Assembly (NCBI RefSeq): GCF_013449725.1
Contig: NZ_JACCFF010000005.1
Location: forward strand, 186,001 to 250,000
Source of the DNA: Mycobacteroides sp. LB1
GTDB taxonomy: Bacteria > Actinomycetota > Actinomycetes > Mycobacteriales > Mycobacteriaceae
Direction of reading: 5' to 3'
Length of the DNA: 64,000 bases
Positions 1 to 8,810 of the stretch are shown here, one piece after another. The position numbers were made by a program, and so were the translations under genes. Numbering within the stretch: position 1 is the stretch's first letter; every line of letters starts with the position of its first letter. Below the pieces are notes generated by a model. That model had not been told where the DNA came from and did not search any database. It saw nothing but the letters and a program-made list of their open reading frames with translations.

Positions 1-213
1 GTGTTCGGCGATGGTCGCCAGCAGCGGATGGTGCTCACCCTCGACAAGGGCTGCCAGCGCACAGACCGGGCAGAACAACTGGTTGCAATTTCCGGGAATG
101 CCGCCGTCGGCCGGGGCACGCGCGGCCAGTCGCAGCGCCGGGTCGAGCTTGTCGAGGATTGAGGCGGCCAACGCCCGCAGTTCGGGGCCGAGTTCCGGAT
201 GGGTACCCGTCAC
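1..213 (-). CDS. Conserved actinobacterial Cys-rich hypothetical protein (Rv2183c-like), 3' part beyond the left edge
   Basis: Only the N-terminal 71 residues lie in the window; the frame stays open to base 1. The GTG start at 213 overlaps the TGA of the upstream ATPase gene in a GTGA junction, so the two are probably translationally coupled. The visible part carries a Cys cluster, GNCNQLFCPVCAL (about residues 44-56), whose CPVC could bind a metal, followed by a hydrophobic Ala/Leu stretch. Position directly downstream of an ArsA/GET3-like ATPase matches my memory of Rv2183c behind Rv2184c. Function unknown. Confidence 0.7.
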   Translation of the reverse strand, partial: MTGTHPELGPELRALAASILDKLDPALRLAARAPADGGIPGNCNQLFCPVCALAALVEGEHHPLLATIAEH

Positions 214-1481
214 GTAGGCCACACCTCCGGATCCGCTCTAAACCGTATGGTCAGCTCGCCACCGACAAGCCGGGCATCGACAACCACACAGCGCCGCAGC
301 ACGGAGGCCAGCCGGACCCGCCGACGCATCCCGTTTGCGCCGATGACCAGGTCATCTCCCACCCGGCCAAGGCTCAGCGTGGCCGGGTCGATCTGCGGCA
401 ACTCTAGCCGTAACCGATAGTGGGTGTCGGCCCCGGATCCGGATTCGTGCTCAACGACGGTCGCCAACGGCGCCGGGGGCTTGGCGCCATCGCGGCGCCG
501 CACCGCGTCGGCGAGTTCGCTGAGGGCCTCCGACCCGATGGGCTCGCGCGACAGGTGCGGCACCAGCAGCATCTCCACATCGCCGATCATCTGCCCCAGC
601 TCGTCGAGGACGGCGGATTGATCGGCGATGCGCTGCATGTACCAGTCGAAGGCCGGATGGGCCGGCAGGTTGTGATACTCGTACGAATCATCTTGAATGA
701 GAACCTGATTGACGATCACCTGATCGATGCGCACACCCATCAGCGCCAACGCCCCCACGGTGCGGATCGCCTCGGCCACCACCACCCGTTCGGGAGTCAG
801 CACCAAGTGCGCCCCTACCCGATCAGGGTCCGCGAGCAGGCCTGCGAGCCGATCTGCCGACGCCGCAACACGTTCCAGTAGTTCGGCGAGAATCAGGGCA
901 CGAGGGGTGCCGATACCACCGAGCCGACGATGCCGCGGCCAAGCCCGTTCCAGATACATCGAGAAGGTTCCCGGCAGGGTCAGCATGCGCAACGCATCGG
1001 CCGTTGAGGCACAGTCGACAACGACGACATCCCATTCGCCCGTCTCGGCGAGCTGTTGGACCTCGTGCAGGCCGAGCATCTCCTGAACTCCCGGCAACGC
1101 GGAAAGCTCTTCGGGGGCAAGCGATCCGATATCCGATTCGGGGTACTGCGCGGCGATCGTCTCGGCGATGTCGCCCCAGCGACGCTCCAGCAGGCCCAGG
1201 GTGTCCAGGGCCATCACGTCGAGTTGACCCCCGTACGGGTCCTCGAACACCCGCACAAAGTCAGCGCCCGGAGAGGGATCGACCCGGACACCGAAGACAT
1301 CACCAAGGGAATGAGCCTGGTCGGTGGATACCGCAAGCACCCGCTGCCCGGCGCGCGCATAACGCACGGCGGTGGCACCGGCCAGCGTCGATTTACCCAC
1401 GCCCCCCTTGCCGACGAAAAGGCCGATGGTGGCTGTCAACGGCGCCTGGACTTCGGGGGCGACGTCTGCGGGGCGGGACAC
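210..1481 (-). CDS. ArsA/GET3-family anion-transporting-type ATPase (Rv2184c-like)
   Basis: A 423-residue P-loop ATPase. The deviant Walker A motif GKGGVGKST is at residues 24-32, and the switch-like DVVVVDCASTAD follows further in, as in the ArsA/GET3/MinD branch of SIMIBI NTPases. Unlike bacterial ArsA it has a single ATPase domain, and the C-terminal part carries a small beta-rich domain. A GTG start at 1481 is preceded by GGGGAG. It lies downstream of a START-like protein gene (19-base gap) and overlaps the next gene by four bases, so the three look like one transcript. Substrate is unknown; arsenite export is unlikely because no ars genes are nearby. Confidence 0.85.
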   Translation of the reverse strand: MSRPADVAPEVQAPLTATIGLFVGKGGVGKSTLAGATAVRYARAGQRVLAVSTDQAHSLGDVFGVRVDPSPGADFVRVFEDPYGGQLDVMALDTLGLLERRWGDIAETIAAQYPESDIGSLAPEELSALPGVQEMLGLHEVQQLAETGEWDVVVVDCASTADALRMLTLPGTFSMYLERAWPRHRRLGGIGTPRALILAELLERVAASADRLAGLLADPDRVGAHLVLTPERVVVAEAIRTVGALALMGVRIDQVIVNQVLIQDDSYEYHNLPAHPAFDWYMQRIADQSAVLDELGQMIGDVEMLLVPHLSREPIGSEALSELADAVRRRDGAKPPAPLATVVEHESGSGADTHYRLRLELPQIDPATLSLGRVGDDLVIGANGMRRRVRLASVLRRCVVVDARLVGGELTIRFRADPEVWPT

Positions 1482-1500
1482 GAGCTTCTCCCCGACGTCG

Positions 1501-1941
1501 CTAGCGGTCAGATTCGACTCGCTTCTTCAGATCCTTGAGCGCGGAATCGGTGATCTTGCGTTCGGCCTTGCGCTTCAGCATTCCGATCATCGGAATTTGA
1601 AGGTCGACCGCGAGCTCATAGGTCACCTCGGTGCCAGACCCCTTGGCCGCCAAAAGGTATGTCCCTTCCAGCGAACGCAACAGGGAACTTTCCGCCAGGG
1701 TCCAGGTGACCTTGCGGCCATCCGCGGACCATACATACTCAAGGACCTGGGTGTCTTTGAGGACACCGGCGTCCAGCACCAGACGTGCGCGCTTGACCCT
1801 GCCCTCGGAGTCGGTGTCGAGCACCTCGGTTTCCTTGTACTCCGACACCCATTCCGGGTAGGCGCCGATATCGGCGATCACCGCCATCACCTTGCCGGGT
1901 TCGGCATCGATGGCAATCGTCTGGGTAGTCTTCTCAGCCAC
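1501..1941 (-). CDS. SRPBCC (START-like/polyketide cyclase) protein, Rv2185c-like
   Basis: A 146-residue single-domain SRPBCC protein. The start is placed at GTG 1941, giving a protein beginning MAEKTTQTIAIDA, because homologues I remember (Rv2185c/TB16.3) begin there; the longer frame to 2067 would overlap the divergent gene. Features typical of the fold are visible: an N-terminal beta strand and Pro-Glu-Trp loop (YPEWVSEYKE) and a C-terminal helix ending DLKKRVESDR. Such proteins bind hydrophobic ligands, but the ligand is unknown here. It is probably cotranscribed with the ArsA-like ATPase. Confidence 0.85.
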   Translation of the reverse strand: MAEKTTQTIAIDAEPGKVMAVIADIGAYPEWVSEYKETEVLDTDSEGRVKRARLVLDAGVLKDTQVLEYVWSADGRKVTWTLAESSLLRSLEGTYLLAAKGSGTEVTYELAVDLQIPMIGMLKRKAERKITDSALKDLKKRVESDR

Positions 1942-2023
1942 CTGACAGACGCTACCCTTCTCACTGGCAGTCGGATACTCCCATCCTGGCATTTCACTGC
2001 AGCCTCGCGAAGGAGAGACGCCC

Positions 2024-2461
2024 ATGAGCCGTCTAGTGGCGAAGGTGCTCGGCGTGCACCAGAGCATCTACATCGCGTCGAAAGGCTATCTGGGTCATCA
2101 TGTTCCGGGAATGGCGCCTAGCCTGTTGTTGACCTCAACCGGCGCCAAGACCGGGGCACAGCGGATCAACTCGCTGACCTATGCCAAAGACGGCGACAAT
2201 CTCGTCATCGTCGCCTCGAACGGCGGCGCCCGCCGCAATCCCGCCTGGTACCACAATCTCAAGGCGCACCCCGATGTGCAGGTGCAGCTGGGCAGGGACA
2301 AACGCCGTGCCCGTGCGAAGGCTCTGCTGCCCGGCGACACGGATTACGAGCGCCTGTGGAAGTTAGCCGATACCAACAACTCTGGCCACTACAGCGCCTA
2401 CCGGCGCGCGACCTCCCGGCCCATCCCGGTGGTCGTGCTGGCTCTGGCTGATCAGGCCTGA
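2024..2461 (+). CDS. F420-dependent nitroreductase-family (DDN-like) protein
   Basis: A 145-residue protein of the actinobacterial deazaflavin (F420)-dependent oxidoreductase family, small split-barrel flavoproteins related to Ddn. The diagnostic core is visible: LLLTSTGAKTGAQRINSLTY (residues 35-54), VIVASNGGARRNPAWYHNLKAHPDV (about 63-87), and a C-terminal aromatic segment. It probably uses reduced F420 to reduce a quinone or similar substrate near the membrane; the substrate cannot be read. A strong Shine-Dalgarno (GAAGGAGAG) precedes ATG 2024. Its last ten bases overlap the convergent SRPBCC gene. Confidence 0.85.
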   Translation: MSRLVAKVLGVHQSIYIASKGYLGHHVPGMAPSLLLTSTGAKTGAQRINSLTYAKDGDNLVIVASNGGARRNPAWYHNLKAHPDVQVQLGRDKRRARAKALLPGDTDYERLWKLADTNNSGHYSAYRRATSRPIPVVVLALADQA

Positions 2462-2856
2462 CGCACGCGCGCTTCGCCGATGGGCCGCCCGGCCTCGAGC
2501 TGCTGCTTAATCCCGAACGCAAACCGCTTCCCGGCGATGCGGCGGGCATGATTGAGCTTGGCCAGATTCAACTTGGCCACGTGCGCGGCACTGGCACCCG
2601 AGGGCTCGGCATGCAGGAAGTAGTGCAGGATCGCACCATCCAGCACGGGCTCAAGCCACACCTCCATGGTCCCGGTCAGTGGTCCTGCCACCGTCCAGCG
2701 GATACCCTTCTCGCCACGCTCCTCCACGGCATTGAGCTGCAGGTCTGGCCACCAACGGCGCCAGTCCGCGGAGTTGGAGACGGCGCGGCCGATGTCCACG
2801 GGATCTGCCGCGATAAAGGTCTGGTCTGCGACCTGAATGCTGTTCATCGCGGACAA
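2452..2856 (-). CDS. SRPBCC/polyketide cyclase-like protein (Rv2186c-like)
   Basis: A 134-residue START-like protein. The segment WRRWWPDLQL (residues 32-41) and EVWLEPVLDGAILHYFLHAEP (about 66-86) are characteristic of the mycobacterial Rv2186c group and were recognised from memory. ATG 2856 gives MSAMNSIQ; an internal ATG at 2847 is an alternative. It overlaps the convergent nitroreductase-like gene by ten bases and is divergent from fadD15. Ligand and role unknown; conserved proximity to fadD15 and pimB' hints at a lipid-linked function. Confidence 0.8.
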   Translation of the reverse strand: MSAMNSIQVADQTFIAADPVDIGRAVSNSADWRRWWPDLQLNAVEERGEKGIRWTVAGPLTGTMEVWLEPVLDGAILHYFLHAEPSGASAAHVAKLNLAKLNHARRIAGKRFAFGIKQQLEAGRPIGEARVRQA

Positions 2857-2965
2857 GCTTAAGCCTGGCCCCCTCTGAGACCGTGATGTGCCTGCACAGA
2901 CGCATTCTCGGGCGCATCCGCGGCGAAAAATGAGGCAACGGCTCCGACGATCTGTAGGCCGCGAC

Positions 2966-2977
2966 TAGTCTGAGCAG
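2966..2977 (+). promoter_or_regulatory. Putative leaderless -10 element of fadD15
   Basis: TAGTCT at 2966-2971 is followed by exactly six bases before GTG 2978, and no Shine-Dalgarno is present. This places the expected transcription start at the first base of the start codon. A 5'-end map would decide it. Confidence 0.45.
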
Positions 2978-4792
2978 GTGCGAGAGTTCAGCGTCCCTGC
3001 CCCGTTCACCGTCGAAGACAACGCCTCGGTTGTCCGCGCCGTCTACGACTACGAGCGTGAAGATCCCAACCAAGCGGTGTTCTCCCGTCTCATCGACGGC
3101 GCCTGGACACCCGTCACCTACGCAGAGGCCGCCGCGCAGATCCGTGCGGTGGCCAACGGTCTGATCGCCAAGGGTGTGGCGCCCGGCGACCGAGTGGCAC
3201 TGATCTCGGCGACACGTTTCGAGTGGACGATCATCGACTACGCGATCCTGTCGATCGGCGCGATCACCGTGCCTATCTATGAGACCTCCTCGGCCGATCA
3301 GGTCCGGTGGGTATTGCAGGATTCCGCCGCAGTGGCACTATTCGTGGAAACCGATGCCCACGCCAAGATCGCCGAACAACTCGCACCCGAGCTGCCCGAC
3401 CTGCGCACCGTGTTTCACATCGACACCTCGGGTGCGCCCGCGGCCCTCGACGAGCTCGCCGAGGCGGGCGCCGGGGTGGACCCCGCCGAGCTCACCGGCC
3501 GGCTCGACGCCATCAAGGCCACCGATCCCGCGACACTCATCTACACCTCGGGTACCACTGGACGCCCCAAGGGCTGCCAGCTCACCCACTCCAATCTGGT
3601 GTACGAAACCCGCGGCGCGCGTTCCGTTTTCCCCGACTATTTGCAGAAGGGCAGCCGGACGCTGATCTTCCTGCCGCTGGCTCACGTGCTGGCGCGCGGT
3701 ATCGCGATGGCCTGCTTGCAGTCCAAGGTCACCGTTGGGTTCACCAGCGATATCAAGACCCTGGTGCCGACGTTCGGGGTCTTCAAGCCGACCTTCATCG
3801 TCTCGGTTCCCCGCATCTTCGAGAAGGTGTACAACACCGCCAGTCAGAATGCCCAGAACGACGGCAAGGGAAAGATTTTCGACGCCGCCGCCGACACCGC
3901 CGTCGAGTACAGCCAGGCACTGGACAACGGAGGCCCGGGCATCGTGTTGCGCGCCAAGCGTGCCGCCTTCGACAAGCTGGTCTACGGGAAGCTGCGCGCG
4001 GCACTCGGCGGTGAATGCGTGGCATCGATCTCCGGTGGCGCCCCGCTGGGCGCCCGGCTGGGTCACTTCTACCGCGGCGTTGGCCTGACCATCTACGAAG
4101 GCTATGGCCTCACCGAGACGACGGCGGCGTGCGCGGTGAACGTTATCGGCGGCCTCAAGATCGGCAGTGTCGGAAGGCCGTTACCCGGTAACGCAGTCAA
4201 GATCGCCGCGGACGGCGAGCTGCTCGTGTCTGGTGGCGTGGTGTTCAGCGGGTACTGGAAGAACGACACCGCCACGAACGACTCGATCGTGGACGGGTGG
4301 TTCCACACCGGCGACCTGGGCGCGATCGACGAGGACGGCTTCGTCACGATCACGGGCCGGAAGAAGGAAATCATCGTCACCGCCGGTGGCAAGAACGTCG
4401 CGCCCGCGGGGCTTGAGGACCATCTGCGCGCCCACCCGTTGATCAGCCAGGCGATGGCCGTCGGCGACAAGCAGCCGTTTATCGGTGCACTGATCACGAT
4501 CGATCCGGACGCCTTCGACGGTTGGAAGTCCCGGAACGGCAAGCCACGAGAAGCCACCGTCGCCGATCTCACCGAAGACCCGGATCTGATCGCGGAGGTC
4601 GAAACCGCGGTAAAGGCCGCCAATCAGGTTGTCTCCCATGCCGAAGCGATCAAGAAGTTCCGGATCCTGCCGGTCGACTTCACGGAAGCCACCGGCGAGA
4701 TGACACCGACGCTCAAGGTGAAACGCAAGGTGGTGGCCGAGAAGTTCGCGGCCGATATCGACGCCATCTACGCGGGGGCACCCGCCGGATAG
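2978..4792 (+). CDS. fadD15: Long-chain fatty-acid-CoA ligase FadD15
   Basis: A 604-residue ANL-superfamily acyl-CoA synthetase that activates long-chain fatty acids with ATP and CoA. The AMP-binding P-loop YTSGTTGRPKG is at residues 189-199; YEGYGLTETTA, HTGDLG and the hinge region GRKKEIIVTAGGKNVAP follow in order; a catalytic-type Lys sits near the C terminus (TPTLKVKRK). Length matches long-chain FadD15 (about 600 residues), not the shorter FadD/FAAL types. GTG 2978 is the first start in frame and gives MREFSVPAPF. It is divergent from the Rv2186c-like gene and convergent with pimB', an arrangement conserved in mycobacteria. Confidence 0.93.
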   Translation: MREFSVPAPFTVEDNASVVRAVYDYEREDPNQAVFSRLIDGAWTPVTYAEAAAQIRAVANGLIAKGVAPGDRVALISATRFEWTIIDYAILSIGAITVPIYETSSADQVRWVLQDSAAVALFVETDAHAKIAEQLAPELPDLRTVFHIDTSGAPAALDELAEAGAGVDPAELTGRLDAIKATDPATLIYTSGTTGRPKGCQLTHSNLVYETRGARSVFPDYLQKGSRTLIFLPLAHVLARGIAMACLQSKVTVGFTSDIKTLVPTFGVFKPTFIVSVPRIFEKVYNTASQNAQNDGKGKIFDAAADTAVEYSQALDNGGPGIVLRAKRAAFDKLVYGKLRAALGGECVASISGGAPLGARLGHFYRGVGLTIYEGYGLTETTAACAVNVIGGLKIGSVGRPLPGNAVKIAADGELLVSGGVVFSGYWKNDTATNDSIVDGWFHTGDLGAIDEDGFVTITGRKKEIIVTAGGKNVAPAGLEDHLRAHPLISQAMAVGDKQPFIGALITIDPDAFDGWKSRNGKPREATVADLTEDPDLIAEVETAVKAANQVVSHAEAIKKFRILPVDFTEATGEMTPTLKVKRKVVAEKFAADIDAIYAGAPAG

Positions 4793-4841
4793 TCAGCATC
4801 AGCCGAAGGGCGGCAAGCCAAGTCGATACTGCTCGACGGGG

Positions 4842-5999
4842 TCAGACGGAGGCGCTCACCAGCTCGGCGAATCGCGCGGCGTGGTGATCCCATCGCCAGT
4901 GATCGGTCACCCAGGTGCGCCCCGCCGCCCCCATCATGGCGGCGCGCGCCGGGTCGGACAGGATCTGGACAATCGCGTCGGTGATCGCGGGGACCGACCT
5001 GCCGTCGACGACAAGTCCCGTCTCGCCATCACACACGGTTTCCGGTGCGCCCCCTGAGTTTCCGGCGACCACCGGAACACCGCAGGCCGACGCCTCCAGG
5101 AATACGATTCCCAAGCCCTCGACATCGAGCCCCGCGCCGCGGGTGCGGCAGGGCATCGCGAAAACATCGCCCATCGCGTGATGGGCGGGTAGTTCCTCCC
5201 ACGGCACGCCGCCGGTAAACACCACATGCTCATCAACGCCGAACCGATTAGCCAACGCGCGCAACGGTTCCGCATACGGACCGCCGCCCACGATCACCAG
5301 CGCCGCACCGTCCACGCGTTCCCGGATCGCCGGTAGCGCCTCGATGAGCATGTCTTGGCCCTTGCGCGGAACGAGCCGGGAGACGCACACAATGGTCGGC
5401 CGGTCGCTGAGCCCATAACGGCGTCGCAGCTCCTCGCGCGCCGCCGGGTCGGGGCGGAACCTACGGGTGTCGACACCGGCAGGCAGATGTTCCAGCGCGG
5501 CGCGCGGACCGAAGGCCGAGGCGAAACGTCCGCGGGTGTAGCGGCTGACGTAAGTGATCACATCGGTGCTCTCCCCGATCTGCCGGAGAGCGGACCGCGC
5601 CACCGGGAGCATCGACCAGCCCACCTCGTGCCCATGTGTACTGGCGGCCGTCACAGCAGCGCCGGCTGCCTTCGCCGCCGAAGACAACAGTGCAAGCGGA
5701 GCCGCCGCCCCGAACCACACCACATCAGACCGCTGCGACCTGATGAGGTCCACCATGCGCTGGCGGACACCGGGCCCCGGAAGCATCAACGAGGTCGGGT
5801 GCCGCACCACGTCGTAATCGGCGGCGGCATCGTATCGCTGACACCCCTTCCACCGCGGCGCGTACACGGTGACCTCGTGCGATCCGGCCAGGCGGGTCAC
5901 CAGCTCCTGCAGGTAGGACTGAATGCCACCGGGCCTGGGTGGAAAATCGTTGGTGACCAACAGAATCCGTTGCCGCTGGCCGCCAATGTGAGAGGTCAC
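4842..5999 (-). CDS. pimB: GDP-mannose-dependent alpha-mannosyltransferase PimB' (PIM biosynthesis)
   Basis: A 385-residue GT4/GT-B retaining glycosyltransferase. It probably adds the second mannose (position 6 of inositol) to PIM1 on the cytoplasmic face of the membrane, on the way to PIM, LM and LAM. The N-terminal acceptor-domain loop PRPGGIQSYL is at residues 21-30, SRLVPRKGQD at 207-216, and the nucleotide-sugar motif EGLGIVFLE (EX7E-type, E294 and E302) is followed by SACGVPVVAGNSGGAPE. Start is GTG 5999. The gene is upstream of the metalloprotease-like gene in the transcript (ripC, Rv2189c-like, pimB' all run minus), as I recall for Rv2190c-Rv2188c. Confidence 0.93.
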   Translation of the reverse strand: MTSHIGGQRQRILLVTNDFPPRPGGIQSYLQELVTRLAGSHEVTVYAPRWKGCQRYDAAADYDVVRHPTSLMLPGPGVRQRMVDLIRSQRSDVVWFGAAAPLALLSSAAKAAGAAVTAASTHGHEVGWSMLPVARSALRQIGESTDVITYVSRYTRGRFASAFGPRAALEHLPAGVDTRRFRPDPAAREELRRRYGLSDRPTIVCVSRLVPRKGQDMLIEALPAIRERVDGAALVIVGGGPYAEPLRALANRFGVDEHVVFTGGVPWEELPAHHAMGDVFAMPCRTRGAGLDVEGLGIVFLEASACGVPVVAGNSGGAPETVCDGETGLVVDGRSVPAITDAIVQILSDPARAAMMGAAGRTWVTDHWRWDHHAARFAELVSASV

Positions 6000-6017
6000 A
6001 GTCCAACCGTACTGGGC

Positions 6018-7226
6018 CTAGCGCAGTGGACGCGAGCCGAGCCAGCCCCGCCACTGCCGCACCAGCGTCGCCTCGTCAACGCCCAATGCACGCTGAATCG
6101 CGGCGCCCTGCGGGTCCGGCACAAACGCGGCGCCATATCGATACAGCTTCACCAGCTGGGGCTCACCGAAGGTTTCGGCGACGTATTGCGCCACCGACCA
6201 GGCTTCCTCATAGGCCTGCGTGCGATGCGTGTCAGGAGTGTCGAGCTCCGCATCGGTGGGCAGATGATCCGGAATCCGCCCCGCGGCAAGGGCACTCGTC
6301 AACATGGGCGCCGCATTCCGGAAGGGAGTACCGCTACCCCGCCGCCCGTTGTAGTCGGCCACGCCCTCCACCAGCCAGAGAGGAGCATGGTCGCCGGTGA
6401 GCGTGCGCGCCGCCGCATGGAAGAGCTCATGACGCAGCACCACGCGGAACTGATCGGGCGGGAGCGCTGCCGAGCCGGCTGCGAAAATCACGCGCTGTCC
6501 CACGGCAACTCCACTATCAACACGGTCGGCGACGGCCGCGGCGGCTATTCCGTCGGTGCGCTCCCCGCCGACTACAGCGGCGAACTCCGCATCGGATCCG
6601 GCCGCAACCAGTAGCACCCCCGAATGCCAGCCCGCCCCCCAGAACTCCGACAGCGACCTCAATGCACCGTCTACCTCGTCGGTCAGTCGTGGCATGACCG
6701 CCGAGCCGGGATGCCCGAGCACCACCACGTCCCGGTCCCCCACCTTCTTACGCGCCTCCACCACCGGAGCGAACTGCCAGGGCACGGCGGCCGCGCCGGC
6801 GTCGAACAACCGCCAGTCGTCCTTATCGCGCGACACACCGACGGTGGTGGGGCGTTGGACGGCAACCTTGTCCACCCCGCTGACCGCATAGACCAGCGTC
6901 GCGTCCAGTCGCCATTGTTGGTGCTGGACAACGGGATCAGCGGGAACTTCGGCTGCCAGTCGGAATTCGAACGTATCTGTCTTCAGCCCTGAGAGATTCT
7001 CCTGCAACCGCAACTGAGCCTCGATGAACTTGGGCCTGTCGGGGGCGAGCAGGGCACGCAACGCCGTGGCATCACCGCTGCGCAGCGCTTCCGAGTAATG
7101 CGTCAACAGTGCTCGAATCGAGGTGCGCGCGTCATTCATCGGTGCGGCAGGCTGTGCTCCACAACCCCCGCACAGAATCACCAGGACCGCCATGAAGAGC
7201 GATATCCGGCGTGCTACCCCGGGCAC
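6018..7226 (-). CDS. Exported HEXXH metalloprotease-like protein (Rv2189c-like)
   Basis: About 402 residues from GTG 7226, chosen because it follows the ripC stop by 20 bases and puts a charged n-region before a hydrophobic segment; ATG 7193 is an alternative. The signal region ends VILCGGCGAQ, an imperfect lipobox with Cys22 as possible acylation site. A gluzincin-like zinc site is visible: HELFH at 266-270 and a third ligand in WLVEGVADY (E287). The N-terminal half (about 30-150) resembles an NTF2-like or DUF4878-like fold with a ligand pocket. It is probably a membrane-anchored peptidase of the envelope, in the same transcript as ripC, so a role in cell-wall remodelling is plausible but inferred. 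Confidence 0.75.
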   Translation of the reverse strand: MPGVARRISLFMAVLVILCGGCGAQPAAPMNDARTSIRALLTHYSEALRSGDATALRALLAPDRPKFIEAQLRLQENLSGLKTDTFEFRLAAEVPADPVVQHQQWRLDATLVYAVSGVDKVAVQRPTTVGVSRDKDDWRLFDAGAAAVPWQFAPVVEARKKVGDRDVVVLGHPGSAVMPRLTDEVDGALRSLSEFWGAGWHSGVLLVAAGSDAEFAAVVGGERTDGIAAAAVADRVDSGVAVGQRVIFAAGSAALPPDQFRVVLRHELFHAAARTLTGDHAPLWLVEGVADYNGRRGSGTPFRNAAPMLTSALAAGRIPDHLPTDAELDTPDTHRTQAYEEAWSVAQYVAETFGEPQLVKLYRYGAAFVPDPQGAAIQRALGVDEATLVRQWRGWLGSRPLR

Positions 7227-7246
7227 ACGAGAACGATAGCCGCGGC

Positions 7247-8383
7247 TTAGTAGCGGCGCGCGTTGTAGATCGGGCCGGATGAGGTGATCGGCACGACCGC
7301 GACCGGAACGCCGTACGTGGAGGCGTGCACCATCATGCCGTTCCCGACGTATAGGCCGGTATGCGAGGCGTCTCCATAGAAGTTGATGACATCGCCCGGC
7401 TGCAGTTCGTTCAGCCCGACGGGTGTCCCACCACGCGCCAGCGCCTGGCTGGAGTGCGGCAGCGACACGCCTTGCTGACCCCAAGCCCACATGACGAGGC
7501 CCGAGCAGTCAAAGGCGTTGGGGCCCGAACCGCCCCACGAGTAGGGCGCGCCGATACGGGTCAGTGCCGCCGCGACGGCGTTCGAACCGGCCGCGGAACC
7601 GCCGCCAATGGCGGCCTCCGGTGCGGGTGCGGCCGCCGCGGCCTGCATCAGCGGCTCCGGTGCATCGGCCTCCTGACCCGATTCAGCGGGCGGAGGCACG
7701 GGCGCCGGTGCTGCCAGCTGCGCACGCTGGCCCGGGCTCAGGGTGTTGTACTGCGATTTGACGACCGCGACCTGCAGCTGCAGCTGGCTCTGTTTGGCCT
7801 GCAACGAAGCGCGTACGTTCTTGGCCTGCTCGGCGGCCACCCGGGCATTCTCGGCGGCATCACGTGACCGCTGCTCGGCCGCATCTGCTGAGGCGAGCGC
7901 CGCACGGTAACTGTCCATCCGGCCACGCATCTCGGTTCCCACCGTGCGCTGCACCGACAACTGGTCGATGAGGTTCTGCGGCGAGTTGGACGTCAACACG
8001 GCGCTGTAGCCGCTCGTGTTACCGCCCATGTAGGCAGCCACTGCCGCCTTGTTGATATCGACCTGGTAGCTGGACACCGCCGTGCGTGCGGCCGTCGCGA
8101 CGGCTTCGTCGGCGAGGACAGACTTCTCCGCGTCGCGCTGAGCGGCCAGCTTGGCGTCGAGATCGACCTTCGCGGAGTTAGCCGCCTCGGAGGTTGCCTC
8201 GGCCTGGCGGGACAGCTCGTTGAGCTTCTTGACGGCGTCGCCATTGGGGTCCGCGGTGGCGATCTGACCACCCGCAAATACCCCTCCGACCAGTACCGCA
8301 GCAGTTGCCGCGAGCATCATCCGACGGAGTGGTGAGGGCGTCGATCGATCCGTGTGATCTCGAAGAAGACGCCCGACACTCAA
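7247..8383 (-). CDS. ripC: NlpC/P60 peptidoglycan endopeptidase RipC
   Basis: A secreted cell-wall hydrolase of the NlpC/P60 family that cuts peptide stems of peptidoglycan. From the chosen TTG start at 8383 (AAAGGGA lies about nine bases upstream) the protein has 378 residues, close to Rv2190c (385). A signal peptide with LRRMM and a hydrophobic core ends near ATADP. A coiled-coil region (about 48-200) resembles the FtsX-contacting domain of RipC. The C-terminal NlpC/P60 domain has catalytic Cys293 (FDCSGLV), His341 (ASHTGLYVG) and His353 (MVHAST). The frame is open to 8545, so the start is uncertain; if TTG is right, a 182-base leader separates it from the preceding gene. I see no convincing riboswitch in that leader. 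Confidence 0.88.
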   Translation of the reverse strand: MSVGRLLRDHTDRSTPSPLRRMMLAATAAVLVGGVFAGGQIATADPNGDAVKKLNELSRQAEATSEAANSAKVDLDAKLAAQRDAEKSVLADEAVATAARTAVSSYQVDINKAAVAAYMGGNTSGYSAVLTSNSPQNLIDQLSVQRTVGTEMRGRMDSYRAALASADAAEQRSRDAAENARVAAEQAKNVRASLQAKQSQLQLQVAVVKSQYNTLSPGQRAQLAAPAPVPPPAESGQEADAPEPLMQAAAAAPAPEAAIGGGSAAGSNAVAAALTRIGAPYSWGGSGPNAFDCSGLVMWAWGQQGVSLPHSSQALARGGTPVGLNELQPGDVINFYGDASHTGLYVGNGMMVHASTYGVPVAVVPITSSGPIYNARRY

Positions 8384-8565
8384 CTGACTACATCCCTTTA
8401 CTGCAAATGGATCGCCGCGAACTCCGGCGCTGATAGGTCTCAGATAGGTTACGAAATGGCATCGGCGTTGTCCACCGCAGTGTGGAATGACGTCAATATC
8501 ACGTAAGCGCCGGTTCGCCTCCCCGTCTCCGGGGCGGGCCATCACGTACCTCTTCCGAGTGTGCC

Positions 8566-8787
8566 CTATGCGACTCCGGCATCGCGTGTCAGCGGGGTGA
8601 CAGGCGTGTCGCGATCACGGTGAATCGGCACGAGCCGCAGCCGTGGCGCAAGCCCCACCTCGGCCAACACCTCCAGCGCGGCGCGCTCGTCGTCACCGAG
8701 CGTCTGCGGGACACCCAGCAGCACACTGACCACGCAGTCATCGCATCCCGGGCCGCGCATCGCGCAATCGTCACAATCGATGAGCAT
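8566..8787 (-). CDS. Small Cys-rich conserved protein upstream of ripC
   Basis: A 73-residue protein starting at ATG 8787, preceded by an excellent Shine-Dalgarno (AAAGGAGGA). The N terminus, MLIDCDDCAMRGPGCDDCVVS, has two CxxC-like pairs (Cys5, Cys8, Cys15, Cys18) that could hold zinc or an Fe-S cluster. The rest is a short amphipathic region with ALEVLAEVGLAPRLRL. The same small protein accompanies ripC in other mycobacteria, as I recall. The 178-base gap to the ripC start suggests either one transcript or a separate ripC promoter. Function unknown. Confidence 0.8.
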   Translation of the reverse strand: MLIDCDDCAMRGPGCDDCVVSVLLGVPQTLGDDERAALEVLAEVGLAPRLRLVPIHRDRDTPVTPLTRDAGVA

Positions 8788-8810
8788 GGCTCCTCCTTTC
8801 GCATACATCG

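Noticed and set aside
8384..8565. A ydaO/c-di-AMP riboswitch in the long leader of ripC
   Set aside because: NlpC/P60 genes are often under this riboswitch and GGGGAGGCGAACC near 8520 looks vaguely similar, but the conserved GCCGAA start and the CCCGACAGCUAACUCC-like end are absent.
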